Source of the DNA: Cryptomeria japonica
Lineage: Eukaryota > Streptophyta > Pinopsida > Cupressales > Cupressaceae
Direction: 5' to 3'
Length of the DNA: 64,000 bases
Assembly: GCF_030272615.1 (NCBI RefSeq)
Contig: NC_081414.1
Location: forward strand, 453,001 to 517,000
The notes beneath the pieces were generated by a model. The model was not told where the DNA came from. It saw nothing but the letters and a program-made list of their open reading frames with translations, and made no database searches. The number at the start of each line of letters is the position of its first letter. Position 1 is the first letter of the stretch. Shown piece after piece: positions 1-12,064 of this stretch. The translations under genes were made by a program, and so were the position numbers.

Positions 1-2100
1 ATATAAACTAAATATAATCGAAGAATTAAAACATTACATGGTCATCAATAATAAAAATAGAATAATTACTATGAATAATAATAGATGTTATTAATAATTT
101 TTATTATAATATAGATTAATTATTGCATGTATAATTATACATGATACTAGTTATCATAATTATTTTATTTTTGTGTTAGTAAAGTTAACGTAATTTTATT
201 AATATTATCAAAAAATACAATAAGATTTGTCACAATTTTAGCTCCTCCTACTTCGAATCCATACAAATTCACAATCTACATTTATCCTATCCAGAATAGT
301 TTCTACATATAAAACTTGTCATAGTTTCTGCTACTCCTTTGAATCCATACAAATTTCTAGTCTGCATCTATCCTATTCACCATAGTTTCTACATACGTTT
401 CTACAAAAAATTATGTTTCCAATCCTACTTCTTACATAAATATTTCTAAACTTTAACAAAAAAACAAAAAGAAAACTGAAAACCCTAACAATCCTTCCTT
501 CTTCACATTCTACAACATAGGCATTATGGTAACAAACTTCTATGTCACTATTCCACCTCGCCTTGCGTGGTAGTCTTAGAGCTCACTGAGACGACTTCGC
601 TCATTCTTTTTGTCTTTGATCCCATGAGCCTTCCCCTCTTTCTCTTTGTCTCATTCTTCTTTTGACTTCTCTGCTCTGAGAGTGTTATCATAATTATTAT
701 TATATTTCATTAATTAACAATAATATTTGCATAACTATTATGAAAATACATGGAGCTTTAATTCTAATTTGACACTCTATTTATTGCAAAACCTTTAGTA
801 TACATATCTAATTTGTGTTACATGTAGAAATCATTATTGTTACGATGTTGCCTAACTAAGTGATATGTTATAGATTGAACTAGATGCAACACATCTATTG
901 TTTACATACTAAGGAAAAGCATTTTATGTTTTAATATTTAAATATAGATGCTTCAAGGTTAAACTTTCTTTAATACTATTTGTCAAAAGATTTACTATAT
1001 TATTACTAAAAAATTTATTCTAAGAATTCCAATTTATTATTTAATGATGTCAATATTTTAATATTATTACTACAATTCAGAAATACCAACTTTAAAACAA
1101 AAGCATTATGATAGGAACCCGATGCATATGTGTATCTTGTTGATTTGATTGGCATGAGCTAGATCAATGATGATCACATGATTTGATTATCTTTGGCTTC
1201 GAGGATGTGATGCATTAAGAGTCATTGACCTCTTTTGAAATATGGACAGATATATATGTCCTTGTGGAACTAATGCAAACACGTGTTAGTCCATTGCGCT
1301 ATCGTAGTCCAAGTCAGGCCTACCTTTTGATATCTTGTGATATGCCTAGAATGAGCAATATCTTCCCACGTGATTTTATCTTTACTAGCAATCGCAGCTT
1401 GGTGTGTGATGTGTACGACAAACAAGTGTGGAAGGTCAATTAAAAAAAAAATTGATTTTTTTGTATACATTTATGCAATGCATGACGTCAATTGATAGGT
1501 CATTTACGAAATGATGTTTTTGCAAAAAAGGTATCAATGGAGAAGTGATAGTTTAAAATCGACCATGTATCCTCTTACAAGGATTGAAATACAAATAAGT
1601 TATTAAAAAATGGGAATGTAAATGAAAAACATTGTGAAGCAAGGTATGATGTGCATTGAATGGCATGGGATTTATGTAAGGACTGTGGAAAGGGGCTCCT
1701 TGGCTTCCTATAAATGCTTTGGTTCCTTCTGGTCCAAGCGTCCACTTGACTAAAATATTTCCAGCTAGAGCCAAACTGTAAAGGGCTCTGAATATATTGA
1801 ACGGGAACACTGGCTACAATTTGTTAGAGTTTTGGTTATGACCCAAGCTCCAAATACATTTAATGAGAATTGCAGCTTCAATTTTTTTTAGATTTTTTGT
1901 TATAATTTATGTTTTAATGGTAAATGTGTGAAATCTCTATTAACGAAGTAATACATTTTTGTCTTCATAATATATGTGATTGATTTTATTAACATTTAAG
2001 TTGTATTTGAAATCTCCATTGAATATAAAATTCATTTGTATTATCTTTTAATGTGTTTTCATTAAAATAAAATGTTCTCACATTCTATACTGGCACTCAA
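1..2100. other. AT-rich intergenic DNA, no gene seen
   Basis: No reading frame here exceeds about 85 codons or resembles a known family. The sequence is AT-rich with poly-A/T runs and no clear repeat structure. Two AGAG-rich stretches (about 570-680) are slightly less AT-rich but non-coding. I see no tRNA or rRNA. Confidence 0.6.
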
Positions 2101-2932
2101 TCTGATATCATATCAATAAGTACATCAAAGCGACATCAATCAAGCAATCAAGCAATCACACAATCAACAATCAATCACACAAGGGGCATCTAGCAACAAA
2201 AATCCTCCTATCAACATCCAGTCTCAACATCACGTCTTGCATAAGATCAAACATCATATTGAAGCAAGTGAACCATATCAACATCAAATCAGTCCCATAT
2301 CAAAATCAACAAATTGAATAAGTCCCATATCAAAATCAACAATCAGCACCATATCGAATCAAGACTCAATCTTTTCTCCATATCAAATTTGGTCCATATC
2401 AAACCAGATCCATATCGAATTTGACCCATATCGAATCAAGCCCCAATCTTTGATCCATATCGAATTAGACCCATATCGACCAAGGACCCATCTATCCCAA
2501 GCCGACATAGGCAATTATGTTACCTCGATGGACGAGTGAGGCATATACGTGCTATCCTCACGTAATCTCACCTCCATTTTTCAAACTTATTAAATCTATC
2601 GAGTAATCAATTCTCAAAAATTCACAAATCGTCACAAAATTGCAAAAAAATGTAAAGATAAAAAATCGGTGAACAATTGCACCTCCCCCCTCAATGAATA
2701 CAATTTTTTTCAATTTATCGCCCGAGGGGGCATATCATCATCATCATATCGAATCAAGTATCACATCGGTTTTGCATCGATCAATCAGTTTCACATCAAT
2801 GGCGATTTCTCATATCCAGGGACTTACATCAATGATTTTGACAAGAAACATCATATCAAAATTTTGACGACAAATTGAGCATTTTTCTTTGAATCAACAT
2901 GTGGTCACACATTGACTCAAAGAGGGGCAAAA
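2101..2932 (+). mobile_element. 3' untranslated remnant of a truncated Tat-like Ty3/gypsy element
   Basis: This stretch directly precedes a polypurine tract (AAAGAGGGGCAAAA, about 2919-2932) and an LTR that starts TGTAGACACC. The same arrangement is seen at the 3' end of the complete element (PPT at 23836-23848). A phrase like 'tcgcccgagggggcatatc' near 2718 has a counterpart near 23700-23750 in the complete element. Positions 2265-2490 hold degenerate short repeats around CCATATCGAAT and CCATATCAAAATCAACA. No pol coding remains upstream, so the element is 5'-truncated or too decayed to see. Attribution to the Tat group is inferred from the similarity of the LTR and PPT. Confidence 0.55.
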
Positions 2933-4381
2933 TGTAGACACCTAAAAGTTGCACAATCAATTAAGTAAATTTTATTCATTTCTAATTCCTCCAATTAATT
3001 AAATTAAGGTTTAATTAATATCCCTATTCCTCTAATTATCCCATTAAACAAATTAAACATTTGATTCAACCCTATTCTTCTAGCCTAGCCTATTAATTGA
3101 ACTAAGTACCCTTAGCCATTTAATTGAATAAATTCTATTTAATTAAAATCCCTTTTCCCCTTTTGATTAAATTCGCATTTAATTAAAAATCCCCTTTACA
3201 AATAAATAAATCCATATTTACTTATAAATAGTAACCCCACTTGCAAAATCCTACAAATGCAAGTTGCCACCCTTTTGGTTAAAATAAATCATTTTATTTA
3301 CCAAAAAATTCCTATTTTCCCTCACCCACTTGCAAAATCCTACATTTTTCATTATTCTTCTAAATCCCCTTCTAGAAGTCTTCTAATCCCTTCCTAATCA
3401 TGTTTTATCCCTTAATCTTGTCACATCCATAAATTTAGGGAAATCATTTCCCTAAAAATGGGGAAAGTCTTCCAAATGTGTGGAAGACTCTACCTTTTTC
3501 AACAAGTTAACTTGTTGAGTATTCCAAGTTTGTAAGGCTATGACAAAACCACTAGATGTTTCCCTCTTTGGTCAAGTAAACTTACAAAAGTCTTCCCAAG
3601 GCATTTAATGCCTCTTGCAAGCCCACACCCCTTAGCCATCATGGTTGTCCCTTTGACCATTTTTCATGTTGCACAAGAGTTTACCTCTTGGGTAATATCA
3701 TGCCTCCTTGGTTAATGGCATTATCCAATGATGTCACTCCTTGAGTTTACCCCTAAATGTTTAATTATCATCCCCTCAAGCCATCTCAAGGTGACATTTA
3801 TCAACTTGGGATTGAATTGAATTCCTCCCATGGATTGATAACTTTCAATCCTATCCCTTGTTGAGATTATTCAATCTCAACCATCCATTTCTCTCATTTT
3901 CCTATAAAGAGAGCTCATTTCTCTCCCAATTGATCAAGTCTTTTGTGCATCAAAATTATAGTCACGTTGCAGGTTAAGGAGCTCTCTTTGTCATCACCAA
4001 GCATCAAATTCATCAACATCAAGCATCCAAGTCATTTAGCATTAGCATTAGCATTTTAGCTTCATTTTCTAGTCTAGCATCTTGCATCCTATCTTCATCC
4101 ATCATCTCATTTTAGCTAGGATCTTAGTTGCATCCATTTTGATCTTAGCACATCACCATAACTCATTCTCTAGGTTGTCATCTTGAGGATCAAGCTACTC
4201 TCCCAAGTGAGGGCCAACTTGAATCTTAGAGATCTTTAGAGATAGAGGAGCATGGAACGATTTTGGGAGTTTTTGGTTCACTAACTTGTTTTTGTGATTT
4301 CTAACTCGAATGCAATGTTTCATGTGTGTGTTTGAAGTGTTTTCCTTCTTGCAGGTGGAAGACCACATTTTCAACTACACA
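2933..4381 (+). repeat. LTR of truncated Tat-like element
   Basis: It begins TGTAGACACC right after a polypurine tract. Its layout matches the LTRs at 8602 and 40014: AT palindromes, a block ACTTGCAAAATCC followed by AAATGCAAGTTGC, then hairpin 1 (3832-3851, arms GGATTGA/TCAATCC), hairpin 2 (3860-3881, arms GTTGAGATT/AATCTCAAC) and a TATA box (TATAAAG, 3903). The 3' end is not sharply visible. About 475 bases after the TATA box, as in the solo LTR at 40014, gives 4381 (CA), uncertain by tens of bases. No second copy is present in the window. Confidence 0.6.
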
Positions 4382-7300
4382 GCTTGCATTTAACATTTTG
4401 CATGTATTTTATTAAATATAGCGCTTAGGCTTGGTCGATATTTTCCACATTGTATATTTCATGTTGTATTGTTTGCAGACTTTTGTAGCAATGCCTTCAA
4501 GCACCCATTTCTAGCTCATTGCAATCCAAAAATAAAGAAAATTGGAAGTTGGGAGGCATAGGCGATGAAGATGTTGGTAATGGTTGTGAAACTGGGATTT
4601 GTATCTGTCAAATTTGTATTTGCTTGTAAGTTTCTAAAGGTTTTCAATGAATCCTTCGTGTGCGTTTTCTTACAACCATTGCTAGCTATTATATCCACAA
4701 TTCCTTGATGATTTTCGCCAAATAGATCTGATGCCTTGTCTATGTGTTAACATTTTACTTACATTTCTCACATAGTAGTTACAAATGTAGCATCTAATGA
4801 ATATTTTATGCACTTAGTTAACTCAAAATATATATAAATGGTTTCACACATAAATACATAGTTTTTCCTTTATTATATGCATGCAAATATGATTTTGGTA
4901 GCTATATTATGATTTGGGTCTATTGGCAATGAATTCAACTCTAATAATATGGATGCTCAACAAAGATTTTGCCTCTTGTGAGCATGTGGTTTGTATAATG
5001 TGGTTGACTCTTCAAAAATCCGAGCCCTATAAAATATTTTTAGAGGATGCCAAACGAAATCACTTGTTTATAGGGCTGATTTTGTTAAATGCATTGCGAA
5101 TTGTTTAGTGAGATGAAGGTTGTTTTGTAGTTTTTATCAATGTGTAGTGTTTTAGTCTTAGGAGCAAAGGTTTTTAATTAAAAAAACTTCTTATAATAGT
5201 TTGATCTTAGTTTTTGTTGGGGATGAAGGATTTTGTTTTTGGGGGTTAATTTTATATACAATTTTTTTCAGAAGACATGCACAAAATCTCTTGATCTTTG
5301 TGGGTGGAAGTTTAAAAAATAACAAAGAGAAAATTGAAAAGCCAAAGCCTAAAAGAAGTCTTTGAAGCCCTCAATTGTTAAAGTGAAGTTTAATCTTGTT
5401 AATGTGAATTATGATCTCTTTTAGTTAATTGTACATGGAAAATAAATTTATAGAGAAATACCAGTTCAAAATATCTTGTGATGTTTCTTTGTTTCAGAAC
5501 AAACTTACTTTAAGGCTTCCCTGAATCTATTAACACAATCCCACAGAAGGGCACATAAGTGTCGAATTATCAAAAAAAATTGGAAGGATGTAGCCAAACC
5601 TTCTCGAGAGAATCGGGTTAAAATATTGTAGATTTTTTTGCATTTAGATCTATGAATCAAATATTTATGATTTGAGTGTTCGGAGACAATATAAAAAAAA
5701 TATGTCATGGAAATTATGAATGTAATCCAAAACATTGGTAAAGAAAATAAATTTAATTAATTAAAAAAATTAAACTATAAACCTATAATCATAAGTTTGA
5801 ATGAAGAACCAGATGTGCAATCCAATCTTCTCCAAGCCCTACCATCCAAAGGCTCATATTACTTTTGTTATATGACTTTGGGTGTAAAATGCATATTATC
5901 CATCAGATTGCTTTCAAAGGGGAGATGAACACCAGACATTAGCCTTTATGTCAATTAGAATTTGGTTGTTTTGGCCTTCGTTTCATCCGATTAGTTTTCT
6001 CATCAATTAATCCACTATGCTTGTGAATTAGTCAACTATGTATGTAGAAAATATTTGTGGACTGTGAGACTGGTATTCAAACCCTTAATTATCTACGCAT
6101 TCATGCGACTTTGCTTCAATTTTTGTGATAAAAGGAACGAATGACAGTGATCACTCCTTGTTTAATCTATACGCACATGCCTCACACTTCCCACTAGAGA
6201 GCCCTAGTAACAATTTTTTAATAATCGACAAAACATTACAAAATCATAAAAAATATATTTCATTGTTTAGTTTTGATTGGCCACTGAACTTTTTTCTTCA
6301 AATTTTAAAATAAAAAAAAATAAAAAACACCAAGAAAAATATTATCCACCAATCAGAAAAAACTTAAAATTTTTAAAAAATTACCTTTGAAAAATACAAC
6401 GGTACAAACCATAGCAAACCATAGTGATTGAATTTAATTTTTGTGCTGGCATAGTTCCCAAGAATAAACTAATTATGGTTGTTGTGAGATTTACATATCA
6501 ATGCTATTTAAATAGTTTATTTAAAAGAAAGAAAATGGAATATTAATAGTTCAAAATAACTCAAAATGTTTTTTGTTCAATATGGTTGTCATGTCAAACC
6601 CTGCCAGTTGCCATAGAAATAGGTAAGAAAAGCACTAACGGTTGGACATTGTGCCAGTTGTTCATTTATTATATTTTAGATTAAAAATTGTCAATCCCGA
6701 TGGTAAAGCTTCATCACAAATATATGTGCATGCATTGGGACAAGTTAATATTATCATGCAAAGTGTAGGTAAAACATCACGCTTTGCAAAGAAAAAATCA
6801 AAATCAATCAACGGTTGCAAATCGTTCAATCGTCTTGCACACCTCTAGGTCAATGTGAACCGTTGGTTTTATATTTCAAGTCATCCATTTCATATAATGA
6901 GATGCCTTCGACGTAACAAGTTAGCACATGAGAGAAGAAAATATAATAGGGTGTTTTAGGGGATGCGTCTTCACTTTGTAGCATAATGGATTCTTCCATG
7001 TACATTCTTCACAAGTATGTGATCATACGATACCAATCAGGAACAACCACATTGAACAACTTGGCATACAGTTGGAGTCTACTAATAAGAAAGAGGCAAT
7101 TAAGAGAAAAGACCCACTCTGACACCAACCCACACATCAATGATTACACCATCGTGAGTCTATGCCTCATCAACAAGATAAGTTGGCAATGCATATTGCA
7201 ATCATAAAGCGACAATCGGATGCCAAGTAAAACAAAGGCAAGGACCACCATCAAGGCACTTAATGGTATGACTTTAAGATATTTTTTTAACCACATGGAC

Positions 7301-8601
7301 AAATACTATCAAGCAATCATTAGAGACAAGGGCCAGTTACTTGTTGACATTAAAAGGCTTAAGTAATGACTTAATTAACTAGTAATGGCGATAGCAAGTC
7401 AACAACGAATTAGAACAAAAAGAAGTTAAGCCATAAAATAATTAGGGTTTTAACTAGGGAGAGGAATTTAAACCCTCCAAATTAGTAATAAAAACCCTAA
7501 TTTTGTAGAAGCAACACCAACTCATTGGTTCTTTTGTAGTACTTATGAAGGTCTTTAATTTATTCTTAATATTTTGGGGATCCTTATAGTATTCTAGCAT
7601 CTTTAGCCATCTGATCATCAAAAGAGCATAATCTAATGTATTTCAACAATATACAAACCTTTTTATATCAAACCCAGATTGAAAAGAAGGCTCGTTTAAA
7701 TTTTAAATGCCCAAATTTGATTTTGTGATTCTAAAATACAATTTTGACAACCACTAGGCAAAGGCATCATCTCCACTAAGACCACTTTTTTGTGATGGAA
7801 TAAAGAGTACAACATTTATAAAAGTATGAGTGCTCTTGTTTTTTCATGGGAGGGATACCAATCATGTGATTCTTCGAGATAGGACCTCTTTTTAAGACAT
7901 AAGACTTGTCATATTTTTTGCTTTGTAGAATGAATTCCCAATAGTTTAATTCAAACACAAATAAGAATAACAATAATTTATGTATACATAAATTCATGTA
8001 TTGAACTCTCATAATATGTATGAAAAGATTAAATAGTTGAAAGCATAGGATGCATATAGGGGTAAGTGCACCAAGATGGTGAACAAAAAAGGGGGTATAA
8101 GTGTCCACTTTTTTTTTCTTCTGAAAATAGGTAAACCTGAACTTCAAAGAGATATTTGAAGGTCACGTACTCAAAACTAGGAGTTGAGAAAATAACAAGA
8201 ATTGTAGTACTTTGAATCTAGTTTCTAAACTACTAAAGTTTTTTAAAATTAGCTAAGATTAAGAGGGTCAAACCTCTCTCACACAAAAAATTGTTCCTGA
8301 TTTTTTCAGAAAAAACATAACAAAGTCATTTTCATGCGTTGCACAAAATATATAGTTCGATTTATTATTTTGCAAAACCCTTTGGTAAGATGATAGGTAT
8401 GATTGAGATCTAGAAGTTGTGTATTTTTTTGTAATTTTTCATTAAGTATTTTTTTTTTATGATTTTTTGAAGTGACTGCATCCTAAAAAATTTCGGTACC
8501 TGTTCGTGCGCTGGGCATAACTTGCATCAAAATAATTGAAAATGAAAACTTGTTTTTTTTAAAATTGTATAGAACCTAGTGTAGAACAATAATATGTAAT
8601 T
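4382..8601. other. AT-rich intergenic DNA, no gene seen
   Basis: There is no credible coding region. The longest open frame (123 codons, minus strand, 7776-8147) has no recognisable motif and ordinary intergenic composition. A short stretch at about 8057-8110 recurs in inverted orientation near 28744-28785. The right edge is the start of the large Ty3/gypsy element. Confidence 0.55.
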
Positions 8602-9014
8602 TGTAGTCACATAAATCTGTCCACTTAATTAAATGAATATTTAGTATTTATTTGATTATTTAACCATCAATCAATAATTAATTAAATTAATATTTAATTA
8701 ATTCATCTTAACCCTCTTCTCCTATTAATTAAATAAATTATTCAATTTATTTGATTTAATTCACTGAACCAAATTCAAACCATTAATTAAATAAATAAAT
8801 CATATTTGTTTAATTAAATCTTCTCTCACGTTTAAATAAATTAATATTTATTTAAATCCCCCAAAATCCCCTCTCACATTTAAATAAATTAACATTTATT
8901 TAAATCACCTTTATCCTCCAGCCACTTGCATTTTCCTATAAATGCAAGTTGCACAACTATTTTAAATAAATAAATTATTTATTTAAAATCCTATTTATCC
9001 TCACCCACTTGAAA

Positions 9015-9177
9015 CCTTTAATGGTTTCCCTTAAAGTCTTCAAACTTAATGGCTTCCTTCTAGAGTCTTCTCAAGCCTTTAATGGTTTCCCTTAAAGTCT
9101 TCAAACTTAATGGCTTCCTTCTAGAGTCTTCTCAAGCCTTTAATGGTTTCCCTCAAAGTCTTCAAGCATTTAATGCT
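9015..9177 (+). repeat. 61-bp tandem repeat in 5' LTR (2 full units plus partial)
   Basis: Units begin CCTTTAATGGTTTCCC at 9015, 9076 and 9137; the third is cut short where it changes to CAAGCATTTAATGC. Each carries two related half-motifs (AAAGTCTTC and AGAGTCTTC), so the unit itself probably arose from shorter repeats. The 3' LTR has four full units at the same place. Confidence 0.9.
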
Positions 9178-9862
9178 TTATCTTCATTTTTCTCATGTAA
9201 ATAAATTAAGATTTATTTAAATAAAATCCAAAATTCACATTCACATTTAAATAAATTAATATTTATTTAAATATCTATCCAAATGCAAATTACACCATTT
9301 AATTGAAATAAATGATTTTATTTCAATTGAAAATCCCAAAATTCCTCCCACTTGCATTCTCCTACAAAATTCACTTGCATGCCTAAATCTCTTCTAGATT
9401 CTTCTAACTCCTTCTAATTAGCCTAATCCTATCTTAATCATTGTCACATTCCTAAATAAAAGGAAGTCACTTCTCAAAAACCTCTAAAGTCTTCAATAAC
9501 CATTAAAGGCTTTATGTCTTCAAATGGTTAACCTCTAAAGTCTTCCAAACCATTAAAGGCTCTTACATAACCATTTATGGTTAACTCGCCTTTTACCTTT
9601 GGTTAGAGACTTTCCTCTAACTTAACCATCCTTTTGACTCATGGGTCTCTTCAAAGCATTTATTTCTTTGACTAAGGTAACCATTTAACCCTTGCACATT
9701 CATTTATCCCTTGGATAAAAGGAATATCCATTAACCTAACCCTAACCCAACCCCCCTTGGTGACCATCATGTCCCCTCAAGCATTTAATGGTCCTTATCT
9801 CTCCTTTCAAGCCTCCTCATGGTGACACTTGTCAACATGGGATTGGGTTAAAAGTCTCACAT

Positions 9863-9942
9863 GGATTGAATATCTTTCAATCCTAACCCTTGTTAAGATT
9901 GCTCAATCTTAACCCTTCATTTCCCCATTTCTTTTATAAATA
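9863..9942 (+). promoter_or_regulatory. LTR core promoter with two upstream hairpins
   Basis: Hairpin 1 is at 9863-9883 (arms GGATTGA/TCAATCC), hairpin 2 at 9892-9913 (arms GTTAAGATTG/CAATCTTAAC), and TATAAATA at 9935-9942. The TATA box marks the likely RNA polymerase II start of the element's transcript, about 25-35 bases downstream. The same spacing is kept in the other LTRs of this window. Confidence 0.7.
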
Positions 9943-10356
9943 GAACCATTCTCCTCAAGCAAAGAAGAAAGCATTAGAGTATTGTTGCTATACTAGTATT
10001 AGCATGGAGGTTTTTCATAGAATCACTACCTACACTTGCATAGCATTTGTTTGTCACATCCAACCATCTTGAATCTCCATACGACATCCATGGCTAGTGT
10101 TAAAAGCTGAGAGCTACACTCATTTGGGACTTGGAGAGGGGAGAAACAAGGGAGAAGCATCAAAAGGCATCATGGAAGCATCTTAGGGAGGCTCTTCTCC
10201 TTTCTTTTGTTTTGTTAAACTTCTTTCATACTTTTTTGAAATCCCTTTTGATATGTTTGGAATGGTTTTTAGTTCTTTGTTTTGGTTTTATGGTTGAAAC
10301 TAACTTATTAACATTGAACTTTGTTGTTGCCTTGTCTCCATTTCCATGACATCATT

Positions 10357-10374
10357 TGGCAAACCCGACGTGAA
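10357..10374 (+). other. Putative primer binding site
   Basis: TGGCAAACCCGACGTGAA lies two bases after the 5' LTR end (10354) and starts with the TGG expected of a tRNA-primed site. I cannot assign the tRNA from memory; the site may be mutated. Confidence 0.45.
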
Positions 10375-10932
10375 AGAATAGAATTTTGCTTTTAAATTAG
10401 TTTTTTTTTTTTTTTTGAATAAGTCTTTTTAGTTGGTTGTTTAGAATGTTTTTTTTTATTAAATGGTTTCTTTTTTCAGAATAGACTTTTAAATTAGTTG
10501 TTTAAATTTTATTTTTTTAATTAATCTTTTACAATAGATTTTTTTTTAAGTTTCTTAAAATAGTTTTTATTTAAAATTAGATTTTTATTATTATTATTTT
10601 TTTAAGTAGTCTTTAAATTAAGATTTTTCTAAATTAGTCTTTCATTTAGTTCTAATTTAGATTTTAAATTAGTTTTTAATTTAGTTTTCGATTACATTTA
10701 AATTAGTTTTATTAATTTAGATCTAATTTGTTTGTTAGTGTGATTTGTGTTAATATGATTAATTTAATTTTGGATTTACATTTTGTGTAGGACATAAGGA
10801 GCGTCTTTCTAACATATTGTTGCAGGTGTTGAAAGTGTCAAATTTGCAAAAAAAAAATTCCTTAACATGTTCTAATTGGAAAAATTGATCAATCATAGGA
10901 TAGTCATTCACATTGTCTTCATTTTTCTATCT

Positions 10933-11585
10933 TGGTCTCACATTGCTATCTTGGATTAAAATGAACTATATTTTTGCAATCTTGGCTAAAATGAACAGTC
11001 ACATCTTGCAATATGGGCTAAAAAGAACAATCAACTTGTTATTTTTTTGAGTTTAAAAAGAACAATCACATTGCTATCTTGGATTAAAACGAACTATCAT
11101 TTTTGCAATCTTGGCTAAAACGAACATTCACATCTTGCAATATGGGCTAAAAAGAATGATCAACTTGTTATTTTTCGAGTTTAAAAAGAACAATCACATT
11201 GCTATCTTGGATTAAAACGAACTATCATTTTTGCAATCTTGGCTAAAACGAACATTCACATCTTGCAATATGGGCTAAAAAGAAACAATCATCTTGTTAT
11301 TTTTTTGAGTTTAAAAAGAACAATCACATTGCTATCTTGGATTAAAACAAACTATCATTTTTGCAATCTTGGCTAAAACGAACATTCACATCTTGCAATA
11401 TGGGCTAAAAAGAATGATCAACTTGTTATTTTTTGAGTTTAAAAGAGAACAATCATTTTGCAATCTTAGATAAAATGAACACTTCATTTTGCTATCTTGG
11501 CTAAAAAGAACACCATGGTTGTTGGAGCAACATCTCCAAGTAGCAAATAGATCACATTGCGATGATGGGTTAAAAAGAACAAGTG
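10933..11585 (+). repeat. ~128-bp tandem repeat array in the leader
   Basis: Four units begin near 10933, 11061, 11189 and 11319, each reading roughly CACATTGCTATCTTGGATTAAAA, then TTTTTGCAATCTTGGCTAAAA, then TCTTGCAATATGGGCTAAAA. A decayed partial unit runs to about 11585. Within each unit the motif GCNATCTTGGNTNAAA recurs about every 35-45 bases, so the array is a repeat of a repeat. Confidence 0.85.
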
Positions 11586-12064
11586 TCTTTTGTGTTTCGC
11601 ACACTTGTGCAAAATCTGTAGAGTGGTCCTACTTCTAACACAAACTATCCTCTCACTTGGCTTTCGTGGTCCTAGGTGCAAGAGAAAAGTGTTAGTTACA
11701 CTCAAAAGTTTATCTTTTAAAGAGAGGCCTGCCAAGAGACACATCACTCTTGGGAATGACCTCGCGCGGTAAATCCTTCGAGCTGCTATAGAAATCAGGT
11801 GTGAGCGAAAGATGCAGCCTTGGGTATAGCTGTTCCTATAGTGTAACTTGTTGAAAGGACAAATGGGCCCCACCACAAGTTACAAGGCTCTTAAGTGAGT
11901 CACTACAGAATGAACTTATGTCTAAAGACATCAAAAAATACTAAACACCTTTATGTAGTAGCCCACTCGTTCTATTGATTGAGGATATTTGTGATAAATT
12001 CAGTGCAAGAGCATAAAAGGTTTTGCTCCCAATATACTCACCATACATATTTCCTTGAGTAGAA

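Larger units (their letters stand above)
8602..10354 (+). repeat. 5' LTR (1753 bp)
   Basis: It starts TGTAGTCACATAAATC and ends CCATGACATCA, nearly identical to the 3' LTR. U3 is packed with AT-rich inverted repeats, for example at 8830-8857, 8879-8906, 9245-9272 and 9301-9328. It also has a 61-bp tandem repeat, two hairpins and a TATA box. It is about 123 bp shorter than the 3' LTR, because it has two rather than four full copies of the 61-bp unit. Confidence 0.92.

Noticed and set aside
10131-10349. 72-codon hydrophobic frame present in both LTRs (also 25501-25719)
   Set aside because: It has no ATG (opens at TTG) and its preservation is explained by the LTRs being copies of each other.
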